From: Ancylomarina sp. DW003
GTDB taxonomy: Bacteria > Bacteroidota > Bacteroidia > Bacteroidales > Marinifilaceae
Direction of reading: 5' to 3'
NCBI RefSeq assembly: GCF_029029505.1
Contig: NZ_JAKJSD010000007.1
Span: forward strand, 124,001 to 188,000
DNA length: 64,000 nucleotides
Position 1 is the stretch's first letter, and every line of letters begins with the position of its first letter. The notes under the pieces are model-generated. The model was not told the origin of the DNA. It did no database searches and saw only the letters and a list, made by a program, of their open reading frames with translations. This document shows positions 54,993 through 64,000 of this stretch, in pieces. A program made the position numbers and the translations under genes.

Positions 54993-55628
54993 TTATCTGA
55001 CAAAGTTGGTCATTACCTTTCTTTCCTGTATTGGAGCTTCTACTTTGTTTTTACCATTTTCTATCAATTCAAGCATATAGGCCATATTCTTACCTAAGAT
55101 TCTCATAATTTGTACACCTTCTTCATCTTTATGAACCTGACCTGGCATTAAACCATGAATCACATTCCAATAGTTCGATGTTGGTATCATCATTTCAGAA
55201 TAAGTTAGGTAGTTATTCAATTCGTTGAAAGCAGGCAAACCACCTGATCGGCGAACTGCTGCAATTGATGCACCTACTTTATGACGGAATAGGCTACCAT
55301 TTGCACCTGCTACGTAGAATGCACGATCAAGGAATGATTTCATACTAGCACTCAATGCGGCATAATGAACAGGTGAACCCAGTAAGATTCCATCCGCCTC
55401 TTTCATCTTCTGAATCCACAGGTTGACATCATCATTTTTTATTATACATTTTTCGTCCCGGTTTTTAAAACACATATTGCAGCCCGTACATGCTTTAACA
55501 TTTTTAAGACCAACCGAAACAATTTCTGTTTCAATACCTTTCTCTTCCAATTGTTCACACACCAATTTTAATGCATGGTATGTATTACCTTCCTTCTTAG
55601 GACTTCCGTTAATTGCGACTACTTTCAT
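54993..55628 (-). CDS. flavodoxin-fold NAD(P)H-dependent FMN oxidoreductase with Cys motif
   Basis: A 211-residue cytoplasmic flavoprotein. The FMN phosphate loop is GSPKKEGNTYHAL at the N-terminus. CTGCNMCFKNRDEKC at about residues 47-61 is the compact cysteine motif of iron-sulfur flavoproteins. LLGSPVHYAALSASMKSFLDRA follows. It probably transfers electrons between FMN and a [4Fe-4S] cluster or a disulfide. It is monocistronic, with its own terminator. Confidence 0.9.
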   Translation of the reverse strand: MKVVAINGSPKKEGNTYHALKLVCEQLEEKGIETEIVSVGLKNVKACTGCNMCFKNRDEKCIIKNDDVNLWIQKMKEADGILLGSPVHYAALSASMKSFLDRAFYVAGANGSLFRHKVGASIAAVRRSGGLPAFNELNNYLTYSEMMIPTSNYWNVIHGLMPGQVHKDEEGVQIMRILGKNMAYMLELIENGKNKVEAPIQERKVMTNFVR

Positions 55629-55816
55629 CTGGTTTTATTTATTGTGCTTTTTTTGAATTGCATTTTAATAAAACAAAGTTACGATCAATTGTAGAGAAGC
55701 AATGGTAATGAAGTGTTAAATATCCATTGAGAAATAATGAATAGTCATGTTTGGAAAAGTACATTGGGGTCGAACAGAAGTTTGTGTAGAATTTTAAAAT
55801 TATTAATTCTTGAATT

Positions 55817-56650
55817 TTAAAAACTGAAGGCCATACCCAATTGAAAGTGGCTGTTAGTTCCCATCTGTCGCTCACTGAAATCGCTCAATAATACTCTGTC
55901 CAAACTCATTCCAACATCCTGAACTGTTCCCCAAATATGTAAGCCTTTGTAAGAGATATTAAGTCCTGCAAAACCTCGTAGTGCAATTAGCTCATTGAGT
56001 CTGAGACCAAAACCAAATTGTGGTGTTAGTTGCCACGAATCATTTAGCCTTATTGCAAATTCAGTGTAGGGATAAAAGCTGATGTTTGAGAAATCATGAC
56101 TTGCATTGATTCCTGAATTAATGGCGTCACCGTTCTCAATATTCTCCAGTCGTCTTAGTTTGTTCTTAAAGCTGGAGTAGTTACCACGTTCTATATGCCA
56201 ACTGCTTTGTAAACCAATCACACGCCAATGAACTTTGTTGTTAAGTGGAATATTATAGGCCACCTTTGCTCGTATTCCACCTCCATAATAGGAGTGATCT
56301 CCATTTAATTCTTCAAATTTACGGGGTAGATTTTTAACCTGGTAGTTACCTAAAAAACCAAAAGCACCAATGGCATAAGTGACATGTTCTTCTGAAACAG
56401 CATAATGATAAGAGAATTCTGCTGACTCATTTTTTTCATCTTCGTAATAGTTAACGTCTTGGTTATATTTACCACCAATATAGTGTCGTGAAACGCTTTC
56501 TTCTCCTTCAGTCATGGGAGTTTGCATGTGAGTATATATTCCTCCGGCTAAGCCATCACCATAATAAGTTTTACAGGATGAAACTAAAATAATTCCACTA
56601 AAAATGCATAAATGTATAATAGGCTTTATGCCTTTTATTTTTGTTATCAT
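55817..56650 (-). CDS. outer-membrane beta-barrel lipoprotein, unknown family
   Basis: A 277-residue exported protein. The lipobox-like end of the signal peptide is ILVSSC (Cys at about residue 26). The mature part is rich in alternating aromatic/polar strands (YAIGAFGFLGNYQV, YGGGIRAKVAYNIPL, FGFGLRLNELIALRGFAGLNISY), and the C-terminus ends FQLGMAFSF with terminal Phe, typical of an outer-membrane barrel. I do not recognise a named family. Confidence 0.6.
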   Translation of the reverse strand: MITKIKGIKPIIHLCIFSGIILVSSCKTYYGDGLAGGIYTHMQTPMTEGEESVSRHYIGGKYNQDVNYYEDEKNESAEFSYHYAVSEEHVTYAIGAFGFLGNYQVKNLPRKFEELNGDHSYYGGGIRAKVAYNIPLNNKVHWRVIGLQSSWHIERGNYSSFKNKLRRLENIENGDAINSGINASHDFSNISFYPYTEFAIRLNDSWQLTPQFGFGLRLNELIALRGFAGLNISYKGLHIWGTVQDVGMSLDRVLLSDFSERQMGTNSHFQLGMAFSF

Positions 56651-56805
56651 ACGGTAGGGTTAAAGGTTTACTTTTTAATAATAACAATCTTTATTGAGAA
56701 TACCCTACCAATACTAATTGTTATTTTCTTAATCGGTTAGTTTTTTTATTTGCTCCGATCGTTATTTTTTAGATAAAAATGAATCAACAAAGTATAAACA
56801 AGCAA

Positions 56806-56838
56806 AAGAGAACCTTCCTTTTCTGGGAAAGTCCTCTT
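56806..56838 (-). terminator. terminator of the ABC exporter operon
   Basis: Imperfect stem AAGAG-a-AC-c-TTCC / GGAA-a-GT-c-CTCTT. On the minus strand it ends in CTCTTTTG. It lies 30 bases past the permease stop. Confidence 0.6.
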
Positions 56839-56867
56839 TCGCTGATAATTGGTCAATAAATTTGAAT

Positions 56868-59300
56868 TTATTCGTAACTCAAAGCCTCAACAGGATTCTG
56901 AGTGGCAGCTTTCCAGGTCTGCCAACTTACGGTTAGTATGGCAATAATTAATGCCATGGTACCTGATAATACAAATATCCACCAGCTTAGTTCAATACGG
57001 TAAGCAAAATTACTTAGCCAATCTCTCGCGATATAATAAGCAATAGGGCAGGCGATAAGAAAAGCTACAATAACCCATTGTGTGTATTCTCTTATTAATA
57101 GCATTAGGATTTCAAGTGAAGTGGAACCATTGGCTTTTCGAATACCAATTTCCTTTGTCTTGTGCTGAATACTAAATGAAGATAAAGCAAACATACCCAA
57201 TACGGATAAAATAATTGACAGAATTGAGAACAGGGTTAATGCTCTCATCTCTTGATATTGATTGAAATAGATTTGCTCATACAAATCGTCAACAAACTCA
57301 TATCTAAAAGGGTGATTGGGAGCCAAAGTTTCCCATTCCTCTTTTAATGATTGAAGTGCCTCAGTTTTTCTATTGGGATCAATTTTCGCAATAAAGGTAC
57401 TATTAAACATCTTTTTAGCAGCTAATACCATGGGCTTTTCCTCAGTAAACATATCGCCATAGTGCAAGTCACCTATAACTGCAATAACTTTGCCTTTGGG
57501 AAATAATTCCGGAGCCATAAAGTTAAATCGAAAAGACTTACCAATAGCATCTTGCGGGTTCTTTATACCGAGTATACTTAGGGCAGACTTGTTTAGAATG
57601 TACTTTTCCTGGAAGCCTGCATGTTCCTTGTTGTATTGTTCGAGTTCTTTAAGAGCTAGATCACTATGGGGGTTATATTTACTGATTTTTATAGCAATTT
57701 TTTCCCATGATATTGGTGAGGTAATACCCATATCCAATGATCCGGCTAAGGGTTTGATATCGAATAGCTTGAAGAAGCCTTCGTCGATAGAAAACATATT
57801 GAGTTTCTTTTCGATAGATTTATCAATACCTTCCATCTCTACAGGATAAGAATAGGGCATGTTAAGCCCAGGTTTATAGAATGCCGCACTGACATTTCGA
57901 ATTTCAGAATGTTTTAAACAAGATTCTTTTAAAATTTCATACTTTTGAATCATATGGAAAGGAACATCTTGCATAATGACTATGGATGACTTTTCATCCC
58001 CGGGATGTAGATCATTGATCAGGTCGATTTGTTTGTGCAAGACGATGGTTGTAATAATAGCAGCTATGGAAAGCATAAATTGGAAAAGAAGTGAGGCTAC
58101 AAATTTCTTAGATCCCTGATAAGGAGAACGTGCTAAGTCTTTGGATACTTTAGTTGTTGCCAATGGCAAAAGAGAAGCTAAGGCAAAGATCATATAAAAA
58201 ATAAAAGCGAGCCAAAATGCATTGAACGCTGAGATGTTCAAATGAAAAGCTGAACCGCTTATATAATCAAAATTATAGGCAAGGAATCCACCTAAAAGGA
58301 TAGCAAAGCTAATGGGAATAAGTGATCGAATAACAATGATTCTTGCTAAGTCAGAGTGGGATGCTCCATTGATCATATGAATCTTAAAATCTTTAAGATC
58401 TGTTATAAACTGCACATAATTCAAATTTGTATAGTTGATAAAGGCAATCAAAAAGACGATTAATGCACCTACAGTCAATATGATTAAGGAAATCATACTA
58501 CCATTTATATCCATTTCATCAGCATTATGACTGTGTAAATGGATATCTCTTAAAGACATGAGTTGAGAAGTTGGTTCAGGTTCGCCTTCTTTAGTATTTT
58601 TCTTCCAGTGTGAATCTATTAATTTTTTAAGAGAAACCAAGTTTCTTTCTTTTTGTAATAAGAGGTAAGTGAAAGTGTGCTGTTCACTTATATCTTCCTT
58701 ATTGTTTATAGAAAATAATAAATCAGCTTTAAAATGTGAATTGTCTGGAAAGTTTTGCATAACACCTGCAACGGTATAGCTACCCGATTTGGAATACAAA
58801 TATTGAGTTTGAATTTTAATCTCTTTACCAAGGGCCTCTTCCGTACCAAAGTAAGCCAGAGCTGTTTTTTTACTAATGACCACTTGGTTGGGATGTGAAA
58901 ATAAAGTTTCCCTGCTTCCTTGAATCAGCTTAAAGTCAAATGCTTTAAAGAATTGACTGTTCGTGAAAAATAGTTGATTGTTTGAGAAATTATTTTTATT
59001 GGCCGTTATTATAGCGTTACCAGAATGAATAAGACGAACAACCTCTTTAATTTCGGGGAAATTATCATAAAGAGGATGGACTAATTTACCATCTAAGCCT
59101 GAAGTTGGAGGTTGTCCTTCAGACTGCTGATCTTCAATACTGATACGGTAAATATCATCCGCTTTTGAGTGGAAGTTGTCGTAAGAGAATTCTTTTTGAG
59201 CGTGGGTAAATATGATTAGGGTAACAGCAAAGGCCAGTCCTATACCAAGGGTGTTGATGCCGTACCATTTTTTGTTCTTTATAATTTGATTCAATATCAT
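56868..59300 (-). CDS. FtsX/MacB-type ABC transporter permease
   Basis: An 810-residue permease with the duplicated layout common in Bacteroidota: an N-terminal helix (INTLGIGLAFAVTLIIFTHA) with a periplasmic MacB-like core domain, then three helices, a second helix/periplasmic domain/three-helix set, and a C-terminal FtsX domain (LTLFSILSIILSVLGMFALSSFSIQHKTKEIGIRKANGSTSLEILMLL). It ends QTWKAATQNPVEALSYE, a typical FtsX-domain end. It forms an exporter or mechanotransmission complex with the ATPase encoded 17 bases upstream; the substrate is unknown. Confidence 0.92.
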   Translation of the reverse strand: MILNQIIKNKKWYGINTLGIGLAFAVTLIIFTHAQKEFSYDNFHSKADDIYRISIEDQQSEGQPPTSGLDGKLVHPLYDNFPEIKEVVRLIHSGNAIITANKNNFSNNQLFFTNSQFFKAFDFKLIQGSRETLFSHPNQVVISKKTALAYFGTEEALGKEIKIQTQYLYSKSGSYTVAGVMQNFPDNSHFKADLLFSINNKEDISEQHTFTYLLLQKERNLVSLKKLIDSHWKKNTKEGEPEPTSQLMSLRDIHLHSHNADEMDINGSMISLIILTVGALIVFLIAFINYTNLNYVQFITDLKDFKIHMINGASHSDLARIIVIRSLIPISFAILLGGFLAYNFDYISGSAFHLNISAFNAFWLAFIFYMIFALASLLPLATTKVSKDLARSPYQGSKKFVASLLFQFMLSIAAIITTIVLHKQIDLINDLHPGDEKSSIVIMQDVPFHMIQKYEILKESCLKHSEIRNVSAAFYKPGLNMPYSYPVEMEGIDKSIEKKLNMFSIDEGFFKLFDIKPLAGSLDMGITSPISWEKIAIKISKYNPHSDLALKELEQYNKEHAGFQEKYILNKSALSILGIKNPQDAIGKSFRFNFMAPELFPKGKVIAVIGDLHYGDMFTEEKPMVLAAKKMFNSTFIAKIDPNRKTEALQSLKEEWETLAPNHPFRYEFVDDLYEQIYFNQYQEMRALTLFSILSIILSVLGMFALSSFSIQHKTKEIGIRKANGSTSLEILMLLIREYTQWVIVAFLIACPIAYYIARDWLSNFAYRIELSWWIFVLSGTMALIIAILTVSWQTWKAATQNPVEALSYE

Positions 59301-59317
59301 AGGTTTGTGGTCTTAGC

Positions 59318-60016
59318 TTAATAATTAATTGTAGCAAATTCTTTGGCGGTTTTCTCTGTCATCACTTCACCATCGAACAGGCGGATGACACGGTGTGCAA
59401 ATTCAGCATCGCGTTCAGAGTGTGTCACCATCACAATAGTGGTTCCTTCGCTATTGAGTTCACTCAGTAAATTCATTACTTCCAAGCCTGTTTTAGAATC
59501 CAGATTACCTGTAGGCTCATCGGCAAGTAGAAGCTTAGGTTTTGCAGATACAGCTCGGGCAATAGCTACACGTTGTTGCTGCCCACCAGATAATTGTTGG
59601 GGATAATGGTTTTTACGATGTCCAATCTTCATACGATCCAATACTTCTAAAACTCTGGCTTTTTTATCCGCTTTGCTTACCTTAAGATAGTTAAGAGGTA
59701 ATTCTACATTACGAAAAACGTTAAGTTCATCAATTAGGTTAAAGCTTTGGAATACAAAATTGATATTGCCTTTGCGAATGGCATTGCGTTGGTTCTCCTT
59801 TTGATTACCCACTTCCTGACCGTTAAAGTAATAATCTCCGGATGTAGGACTATCTAGCATACCTAATATGTTGAGGAGGGTCGATTTGCCACAACCAGAA
59901 GGTCCCATTATAGCCACAAACTCGCCTTCCTTTATATTCAGATTAATTTGATTGAGAGCGGTGGTTTCAACTTCTTCGGTTCGGAATCTTTTGCTTATGT
60001 TTTCAATTTTTATCAT
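59318..60016 (-). CDS. LolD/MacB-type ABC transporter ATPase
   Basis: A 232-residue ATPase. Walker A is GPSGCGKST, the Q-loop VFQSFNL, the signature LSGGQQQRVAIARA, Walker B LLADEPTGNLD, and the switch His is in VTHSERDAEFAH. This is the MacB/LolD subgroup that pairs with FtsX-like permeases. It is first in the operon; the upstream region carries a sigma-54-like promoter and phased direct repeats. Confidence 0.95.
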   Translation of the reverse strand: MIKIENISKRFRTEEVETTALNQINLNIKEGEFVAIMGPSGCGKSTLLNILGMLDSPTSGDYYFNGQEVGNQKENQRNAIRKGNINFVFQSFNLIDELNVFRNVELPLNYLKVSKADKKARVLEVLDRMKIGHRKNHYPQQLSGGQQQRVAIARAVSAKPKLLLADEPTGNLDSKTGLEVMNLLSELNSEGTTIVMVTHSERDAEFAHRVIRLFDGEVMTEKTAKEFATINY

Positions 60017-60109
60017 GCTAATAAGTTTTGTAATACGATTGTTTTTATTGATTGGATACTGATCAAGATTTTTTATCCTGAAATCATCTTTATGTTCTAA
60101 ATCAATTAA

Positions 60110-60124
60110 TCAATCGCTATGCCA
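60110..60124 (-). promoter_or_regulatory. candidate sigma-54 promoter for ABC exporter operon
   Basis: On the minus strand TGGCATAGCGATTGA matches the -24/-12 pattern TGGCAy-N5-TTGc in spacing and all but the last base. It would start transcription about 80 bases before the ATPase gene. The divergent gene encodes a sigma-54 activator. Confidence 0.45.
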
Positions 60125-60156
60125 TAGAGCTCTAGGTATAGATAATCAGATACTTG

Positions 60157-60191
60157 TTGCTTTAGATTGCTGTGGCTTTGCTTTTAGATTG
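60157..60191 (-). promoter_or_regulatory. phased direct repeats, candidate activator site
   Basis: TTGCTTTAGATTG (60157-60169) and TTGCTTTTAGATTG (60178-60191) are repeated 21 bases apart, upstream of the sigma-54-like site. They suit binding of the NtrC-type regulator on one DNA face. Confidence 0.5.
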
Positions 60192-60284
60192 TAAAATATA
60201 AAAAAAAGACTGTAAGAATACTTTACACTAGGTTGACTAGTCTGCTTCTTATTTTTAAATTTGAAGAGCTAAAGTTATAAAATT

Positions 60285-61649
60285 ATGTCTACTGGTAAAA
60301 TCTTGGTTGTCGACGACCAAAAATCTGTATTAGTTGCTTTGCAACTTTTACTTCAGGATGAGTTTGAAGAGGTGATTATACTCTCTAACCCGAATTCATT
60401 ACTGACTACGCTTGAAAGGCACACTATTGATGTGGTGATATTAGATATGAATTTCTCTGCAGGAGTGAATACAGGTAATGAAGGGATCTTTTGGTTAAAT
60501 AAAATACTGGAACAAGATCCGGAACTCAGTATTATTCTGTTGACTGCATATGGCGATGTGGAATTGGCCGTTAAAGCCATTAAGATGGGAGCCGTAGATT
60601 TCGTTTTGAAACCCTGGGATAATCGAAAACTAATTACGACCATTAAAACGGCTATGCAGTTGAGACATTCTAAGCAGCAGGTTGCTAAACTGGAAGGGGA
60701 AAATCGAAGCCTGACTCAGGTTTTGAATCAGAGTGAAACGCAAATGATTGGACGATCGAAAGTGATGTTGGATTTGAATCGAATTATCCAAAAAGTTGCA
60801 GTTACTGATGTGAATGTTCTCATATTGGGTGAGAATGGAACGGGAAAGGAACTCATTGCCAGAGAAATTCATGCCCAGTCGGCAAGGCGAGATGCTGTTT
60901 TAATCAATGTAGATATGGGAGCTGTTTCCGAATCCTTATTTGAAAGTGAACTCTTTGGGCATACGAAAGGAGCTTTTACTGATGCCAAGACCGAAAAGTT
61001 AGGTCGATTCGAACTGGCTTCGGGTGGAACACTTTTTCTCGATGAGATAGGTAACCTCTCATTAGCCATGCAAGCTAAACTCTTATCGGTTTTGCAAACC
61101 CGTCAGCTGATTCGTTTGGGGGATAACCAAATCAGAGAAATTGATATCCGTTTGGTTTGTGCCACCAATAGAGATTTGGTGCAAATGGTTGTTGATGGGG
61201 AATTTCGAGAAGATTTGCTTTACAGGATAAATACCATACATATAGATGTACCACCTTTGCGTAAACGAGGTGAAGATATTGCTGTATTGGCTGAATTTTA
61301 TCTACGCAAGTATGCTCAGAAGTATAATAGATCCAAGCTTCAATTTTCAAATAAAACATTGGATAAGTTAATGCAATATGCCTGGCCGGGTAATGTGAGA
61401 GAATTGCAACATACTATTGAGAAGGCAGTAATTCTGACTGATAATAATAAACTAATGGCCGATGAATTTCTATTCCATCAATCCACAAAAAGAGAGAAGG
61501 AATACAAGCCCGCCAGCTTGGCTGATATGGAAAGGGAACAGATTGCTTTAGCAATGGAGCATCATTCAGGGAATATGAGCCGTATTGCTAATGAATTGGG
61601 TGTTTCTCGTCCGACACTTTACAGTAAATTGAAGAAGTATGATTTATAG
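60285..61649 (+). CDS. sigma-54-dependent NtrC-type response regulator
   Basis: A 454-residue regulator. The receiver domain has DD at positions 11-12, the phospho-acceptor Asp in VVILDMNFSAG and Lys in FVLKPWD. The central AAA+ domain has Walker A GENGTGKE, the sigma-54 contact loop GAFTDA, and Walker B GTLFLDEIG. The C-terminal Fis-like helix-turn-helix ends MSRIANELGVSRPTLYSKLKKYDL. It activates sigma-54 RNA polymerase. The gene overlaps the kinase gene by 11 bases and is divergent from the ABC exporter operon, its likely target. Confidence 0.95.
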   Translation: MSTGKILVVDDQKSVLVALQLLLQDEFEEVIILSNPNSLLTTLERHTIDVVILDMNFSAGVNTGNEGIFWLNKILEQDPELSIILLTAYGDVELAVKAIKMGAVDFVLKPWDNRKLITTIKTAMQLRHSKQQVAKLEGENRSLTQVLNQSETQMIGRSKVMLDLNRIIQKVAVTDVNVLILGENGTGKELIAREIHAQSARRDAVLINVDMGAVSESLFESELFGHTKGAFTDAKTEKLGRFELASGGTLFLDEIGNLSLAMQAKLLSVLQTRQLIRLGDNQIREIDIRLVCATNRDLVQMVVDGEFREDLLYRINTIHIDVPPLRKRGEDIAVLAEFYLRKYAQKYNRSKLQFSNKTLDKLMQYAWPGNVRELQHTIEKAVILTDNNKLMADEFLFHQSTKREKEYKPASLADMEREQIALAMEHHSGNMSRIANELGVSRPTLYSKLKKYDL

Positions 61650-62979
61650 AAAGCTCTTTATACAAGTCATTCTAAGCATAAGCTTGATTTGCCTGCTTTC
61701 CATTTTTATGGCTTGGTTGATATGGGAGAGTTCATATCCTTTTATGGCTTTTTTTCCATTAATATTGATTATTTATTTGGTTTATGCTCTGATTCATGAT
61801 CTGAATTCAACCAATAGACTACTCAGTCAGTTTTTTTTGGCAGTTAAGAATGATGAATCTGCTCTCAATTTGCAACATACAGGAGAAGGTAAATCTTTTG
61901 ATGATTTGCGTGATAGCATGCAAGGAGTGAATCAAATTATCAAAAATCTTCGTGTAAAGTACCAACAGAAAGAAATTGTGAGCGATGCCATTATAGAGAG
62001 TGCGGCGGTGGGGATTATTACTTTCAACTCTCAAGGCATGGTTGAGCATATTAACCGAAAAGGAAGAGAATTACTGGGTGTGCATCATTTGGTTAATATT
62101 AAGGCTCTTTTAAAGAACGATCCGGAATTGGTCAAGCTTTTCCAAAGTATACAAGCTGGAGAAAGCCGGATGTTGAAAACTTCGGTAAATCAGAAAGTTT
62201 TACACTTGTTTGTTTCTTGTACCCGCATCAAGCTTAACACAGACAATTGGAAATTGCTTTCCTTCTCGGATATAAAAAATGAAATGGATGCCACGGAACT
62301 GGAATCCTGGCAACGATTGATTTCTGTTCTGACTCATGAGATTATGAACTCCATAGCTCCTTTGACCTCTCTTTCAGAAACTTTGTCTCGTACTTATGAT
62401 CAGATTGACGCGAAATCGGTTATTGGGGAAAAGAACCTTTCCAAAACACGCTTGGGTTTGCAAGTGATTCAGGAGCAGGGAGCGGGATTGATGCATTTTG
62501 TTGACTCTTATCGCCAACTGACACGTATTCCTAAGCCACAACTAAAAACAGTCAGTATTCAGCATTTATTTGATCATGTAAGAGCTTTGCTTGTTTTGGA
62601 TGAAGACAGGCGTATTCAATACGATTGGTCCATTGAGTTTGGTGATCTCTGTATTGAAGCTGATGAAAAACTACTGGTTCAGGTTTTGGTCAACTTGATT
62701 CAGAATGCGCAACATGCTATTAAGGGTAAGGGAAAAATACAGGTGACTGCCTCTAGAGCTAGTGAGAAAAAGGCCCTGATTAGAATCATTGATAATGGTG
62801 GGGGGATTAAAGCTGAGGATATGAAAAATATTTTTGTGCCTTTTTTCACCACACGCGAAAATGGTTCTGGTATAGGACTTAGTGTCACGCGTCAGATTAT
62901 GCGCTTGCACCATGCTAAAATTTCAATTGAATCTGTTTATGGAGAAGGGGCACAAGTAGAGCTTAATTTTCTGATTTAG
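61639..62979 (+). CDS. membrane histidine kinase partner of the sigma-54 regulator
   Basis: A 446-residue kinase. Two N-terminal membrane helices (about residues 5-50) are separated by only a few residues, so there is almost no periplasmic sensor. A linker and PAS domain follow (AAVGIITFNSQGMVEHINRKGRELLG), then a HisKA-like helix with SVLTHEIMNSIAPLTSLSETL (the phospho-His is in the HEIMNS motif) and HATPase_c (VNLIQNAQHAIKGKG, DNGGGIKAEDM, GSGIGLSVTRQIM). It resembles the NtrY/ZraS-type partners of NtrC regulators. A membrane or envelope-stress signal is plausible. Confidence 0.93.
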   Translation: MIYRKLFIQVILSISLICLLSIFMAWLIWESSYPFMAFFPLILIIYLVYALIHDLNSTNRLLSQFFLAVKNDESALNLQHTGEGKSFDDLRDSMQGVNQIIKNLRVKYQQKEIVSDAIIESAAVGIITFNSQGMVEHINRKGRELLGVHHLVNIKALLKNDPELVKLFQSIQAGESRMLKTSVNQKVLHLFVSCTRIKLNTDNWKLLSFSDIKNEMDATELESWQRLISVLTHEIMNSIAPLTSLSETLSRTYDQIDAKSVIGEKNLSKTRLGLQVIQEQGAGLMHFVDSYRQLTRIPKPQLKTVSIQHLFDHVRALLVLDEDRRIQYDWSIEFGDLCIEADEKLLVQVLVNLIQNAQHAIKGKGKIQVTASRASEKKALIRIIDNGGGIKAEDMKNIFVPFFTTRENGSGIGLSVTRQIMRLHHAKISIESVYGEGAQVELNFLI

Positions 62980-63072
62980 AAAGAATTTTTAAATATATCC
63001 AATCATAATTTAATCTGAAACTGACAGACCTAAGTCTCTATTGTTTTAGGTTCTAATTTAAATACTGTTATC

Positions 63073-64000
63073 ATGAAATATGTATGCCTTATTCTGATAC
63101 TCTATAGCCTGAGTACTCTAGAATGTAAATGTGAAAAGTATGACATTCTCATTAGAAATGTAAATATTATTGATGTTGAGGTGGGGTGTGTGGTTCAAAA
63201 CCAAGATATTGGCATTAAAGATCAGCTTATAAAAGCAATTGCGAACGCAAATCAATTATTGGCTGGTGATAGTACTCAAATTATAAATGGTAAAGGTAAA
63301 TATTTGATTCCTGGTCTTTGGGATATGCATGTGCATTTTTATTTCCCCGATAAGCAATATCTAAAAATGTATCTGGCTAAAGGTGTTGTTGGAGTGCGTG
63401 AAATGACGGGTTATCATATGGAATGGAGAGATAGCACCAATAAGGATGTTGATGTACCACGGACTGTCTTCTCGAGTCAGATTATTGATGGTCCCAAGCC
63501 ATGGTTTGATGATGAAATTCCCGTTCCGAATTGTGAGAAAGCTCGTGAAATTGTTCAAAAATCTAAAAAGAAGGGTTCCAAATTTATAAAACTACTAAGT
63601 CTGGTTCCCCGAGATCAATATATGGCAATTGCAGATGAATGTAAAAAACTGGATTTTGATTTTGCAGGGCATGTTCCTTACAGTGTAGGCTTAATTGAGG
63701 CTGCTAAAATGGGACAAAAATCGAATGAACATTTATGTGGACTTTTCTTATCATGTTCTAAGAAGGAAAGATATTTGCATAAGAGATTAGATAGCTTGAT
63801 GCAGGTTCTTGCAGAATCTGAGAAAATGTCGAAGCTAATGAAGATGAAAATAATGGGCTGTAATAAGAAAGCTTTCTGGTCGTTTGATCAAAAAAAAGCG
63901 GATTCAGTTATTCAGGAATTGAGTAAATACAAGATGTATCAGTGTCCCACATTAGGAGTTAAACACCGGTTCTGCTACGACGAATTAGATTGGGTTTATA
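63073..64000 (+). CDS. exported amidohydrolase-family protein (partial)
   Basis: At least 309 residues are present before the gene runs off the window. A signal or lipoprotein peptide opens the protein (LCLILILYSLSTLEC, taken from ATG 63073). YDILIRNVNIIDVE and GKGKYLIPGLWDMHVHFY, with the metal-binding HVH, mark the beta-strand core of the amidohydrolase superfamily (imidazolonepropionase-like exported members). Further metal/active-site residues follow in FIKLLSLVP and FAGHVPYSVG (His). Complete members are about 420-480 residues, so roughly a third lies beyond the window edge. Confidence 0.85.
   Translation, partial: MKYVCLILILYSLSTLECKCEKYDILIRNVNIIDVEVGCVVQNQDIGIKDQLIKAIANANQLLAGDSTQIINGKGKYLIPGLWDMHVHFYFPDKQYLKMYLAKGVVGVREMTGYHMEWRDSTNKDVDVPRTVFSSQIIDGPKPWFDDEIPVPNCEKAREIVQKSKKKGSKFIKLLSLVPRDQYMAIADECKKLDFDFAGHVPYSVGLIEAAKMGQKSNEHLCGLFLSCSKKERYLHKRLDSLMQVLAESEKMSKLMKMKIMGCNKKAFWSFDQKKADSVIQELSKYKMYQCPTLGVKHRFCYDELDWVY

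Noticed and set aside
59343-59606. Plus-strand frame opposite the ABC ATPase
   Set aside because: It lies antisense to the conserved ATPase motifs and has no family resemblance.
1-64000. tRNA and rRNA genes
   Set aside because: No cloverleaf with conserved T-loop or rRNA-like stretch was recognised by eye; a dedicated scan could still find one.

Overview
The window looks like chromosomal DNA of an AT-rich member of the Bacteroidota. This is inferred from GLPGLI, SusC-type and OMP beta-barrel proteins, a two-component sensor with a Y_Y_Y-type ligand module, SIMPL and DUF5700-like secreted proteins, a sigma-54 response regulator beside a MacB/FtsX-type exporter, and the absence of Shine-Dalgarno sequences before most starts. 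A marine or sediment Bacteroidia lineage (Marinilabiliales-like) is my guess from overall style; no rRNA or tRNA gene is present to fix it.

Layout. 1-900: a small membrane protein and a broken ISL3-like transposase fragment. 885-10938 (minus strand): a nutrient block with a porin, a CstA-type peptide/pyruvate transporter, a LuxR-type response regulator with a sensor kinase carrying a periplasmic ABC-substrate-binding-like domain, and the operon Nramp-pxpA-pxpB-pxpC for 5-oxoproline cleavage. 11191-15895: a CDGSH-glutamate synthase fusion, a DUF1801 protein, a C_GCAxxG_C_C protein, a radical SAM protein and an SPFH protein. 16000-19739: accessory-looking DNA with a degenerate tyrosine recombinase, a ClpP-like periplasmic protein, a K+ channel, a VOC protein and a lipocalin. 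20088-25981: a MuiA/DUF4139 protein with a SusC-like insert, and an OMP/GLPGLI pair. 26275-28997: a FIST protein overlapping a histidine kinase. 29128-36842: a TetR regulator, an RND tripartite pump, a small protein and a membrane class III nucleotide cyclase. 36974-40151: a M20 hydrolase, an SRPBCC protein, a VOC protein and an SDR oxidoreductase. 40152-44540: repeat-rich accessory DNA (helically phased octamer array, S51 peptidase, DUF5700-like metalloprotease, SIMPL pseudogene, dispersed repeats). 44541-47126: clpB. 47470-53092: a chagasin-type inhibitor and papain-like protease pair, converging on a very large sensor kinase with its response regulator. 53093-56650: gene remnants, an EamA transporter, a flavoprotein and an outer-membrane lipoprotein. 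56868-62979: an ABC exporter (ATPase and FtsX permease) divergent from a sigma-54 regulator/kinase pair. 63073-end: a partial amidohydrolase.

How the genes work together. Nramp-PxpABC would convert 5-oxoproline to glutamate, and the neighbouring sensor/regulator may control CstA through an unusual triple half-site in front of cstA. The TetR regulator probably represses the RND pump through TGAAC/GTTCA dyads. The sigma-54 regulator probably drives the divergent ABC exporter from a -24/-12-like site preceded by phased direct repeats. The cytoplasmic I42 inhibitor probably guards the cell against its own exported C1 protease.

Most candidates for undescribed biology are at the DNA level: the 21-bp-phased GGTARAAT array (40326-40540), the repeat family seen three times after accessory genes, a perfect 22-bp inverted repeat inside a frameshifted SIMPL gene, a very strong orphan hairpin-terminator before the ClpP-like gene, and the protease/inhibitor pair.
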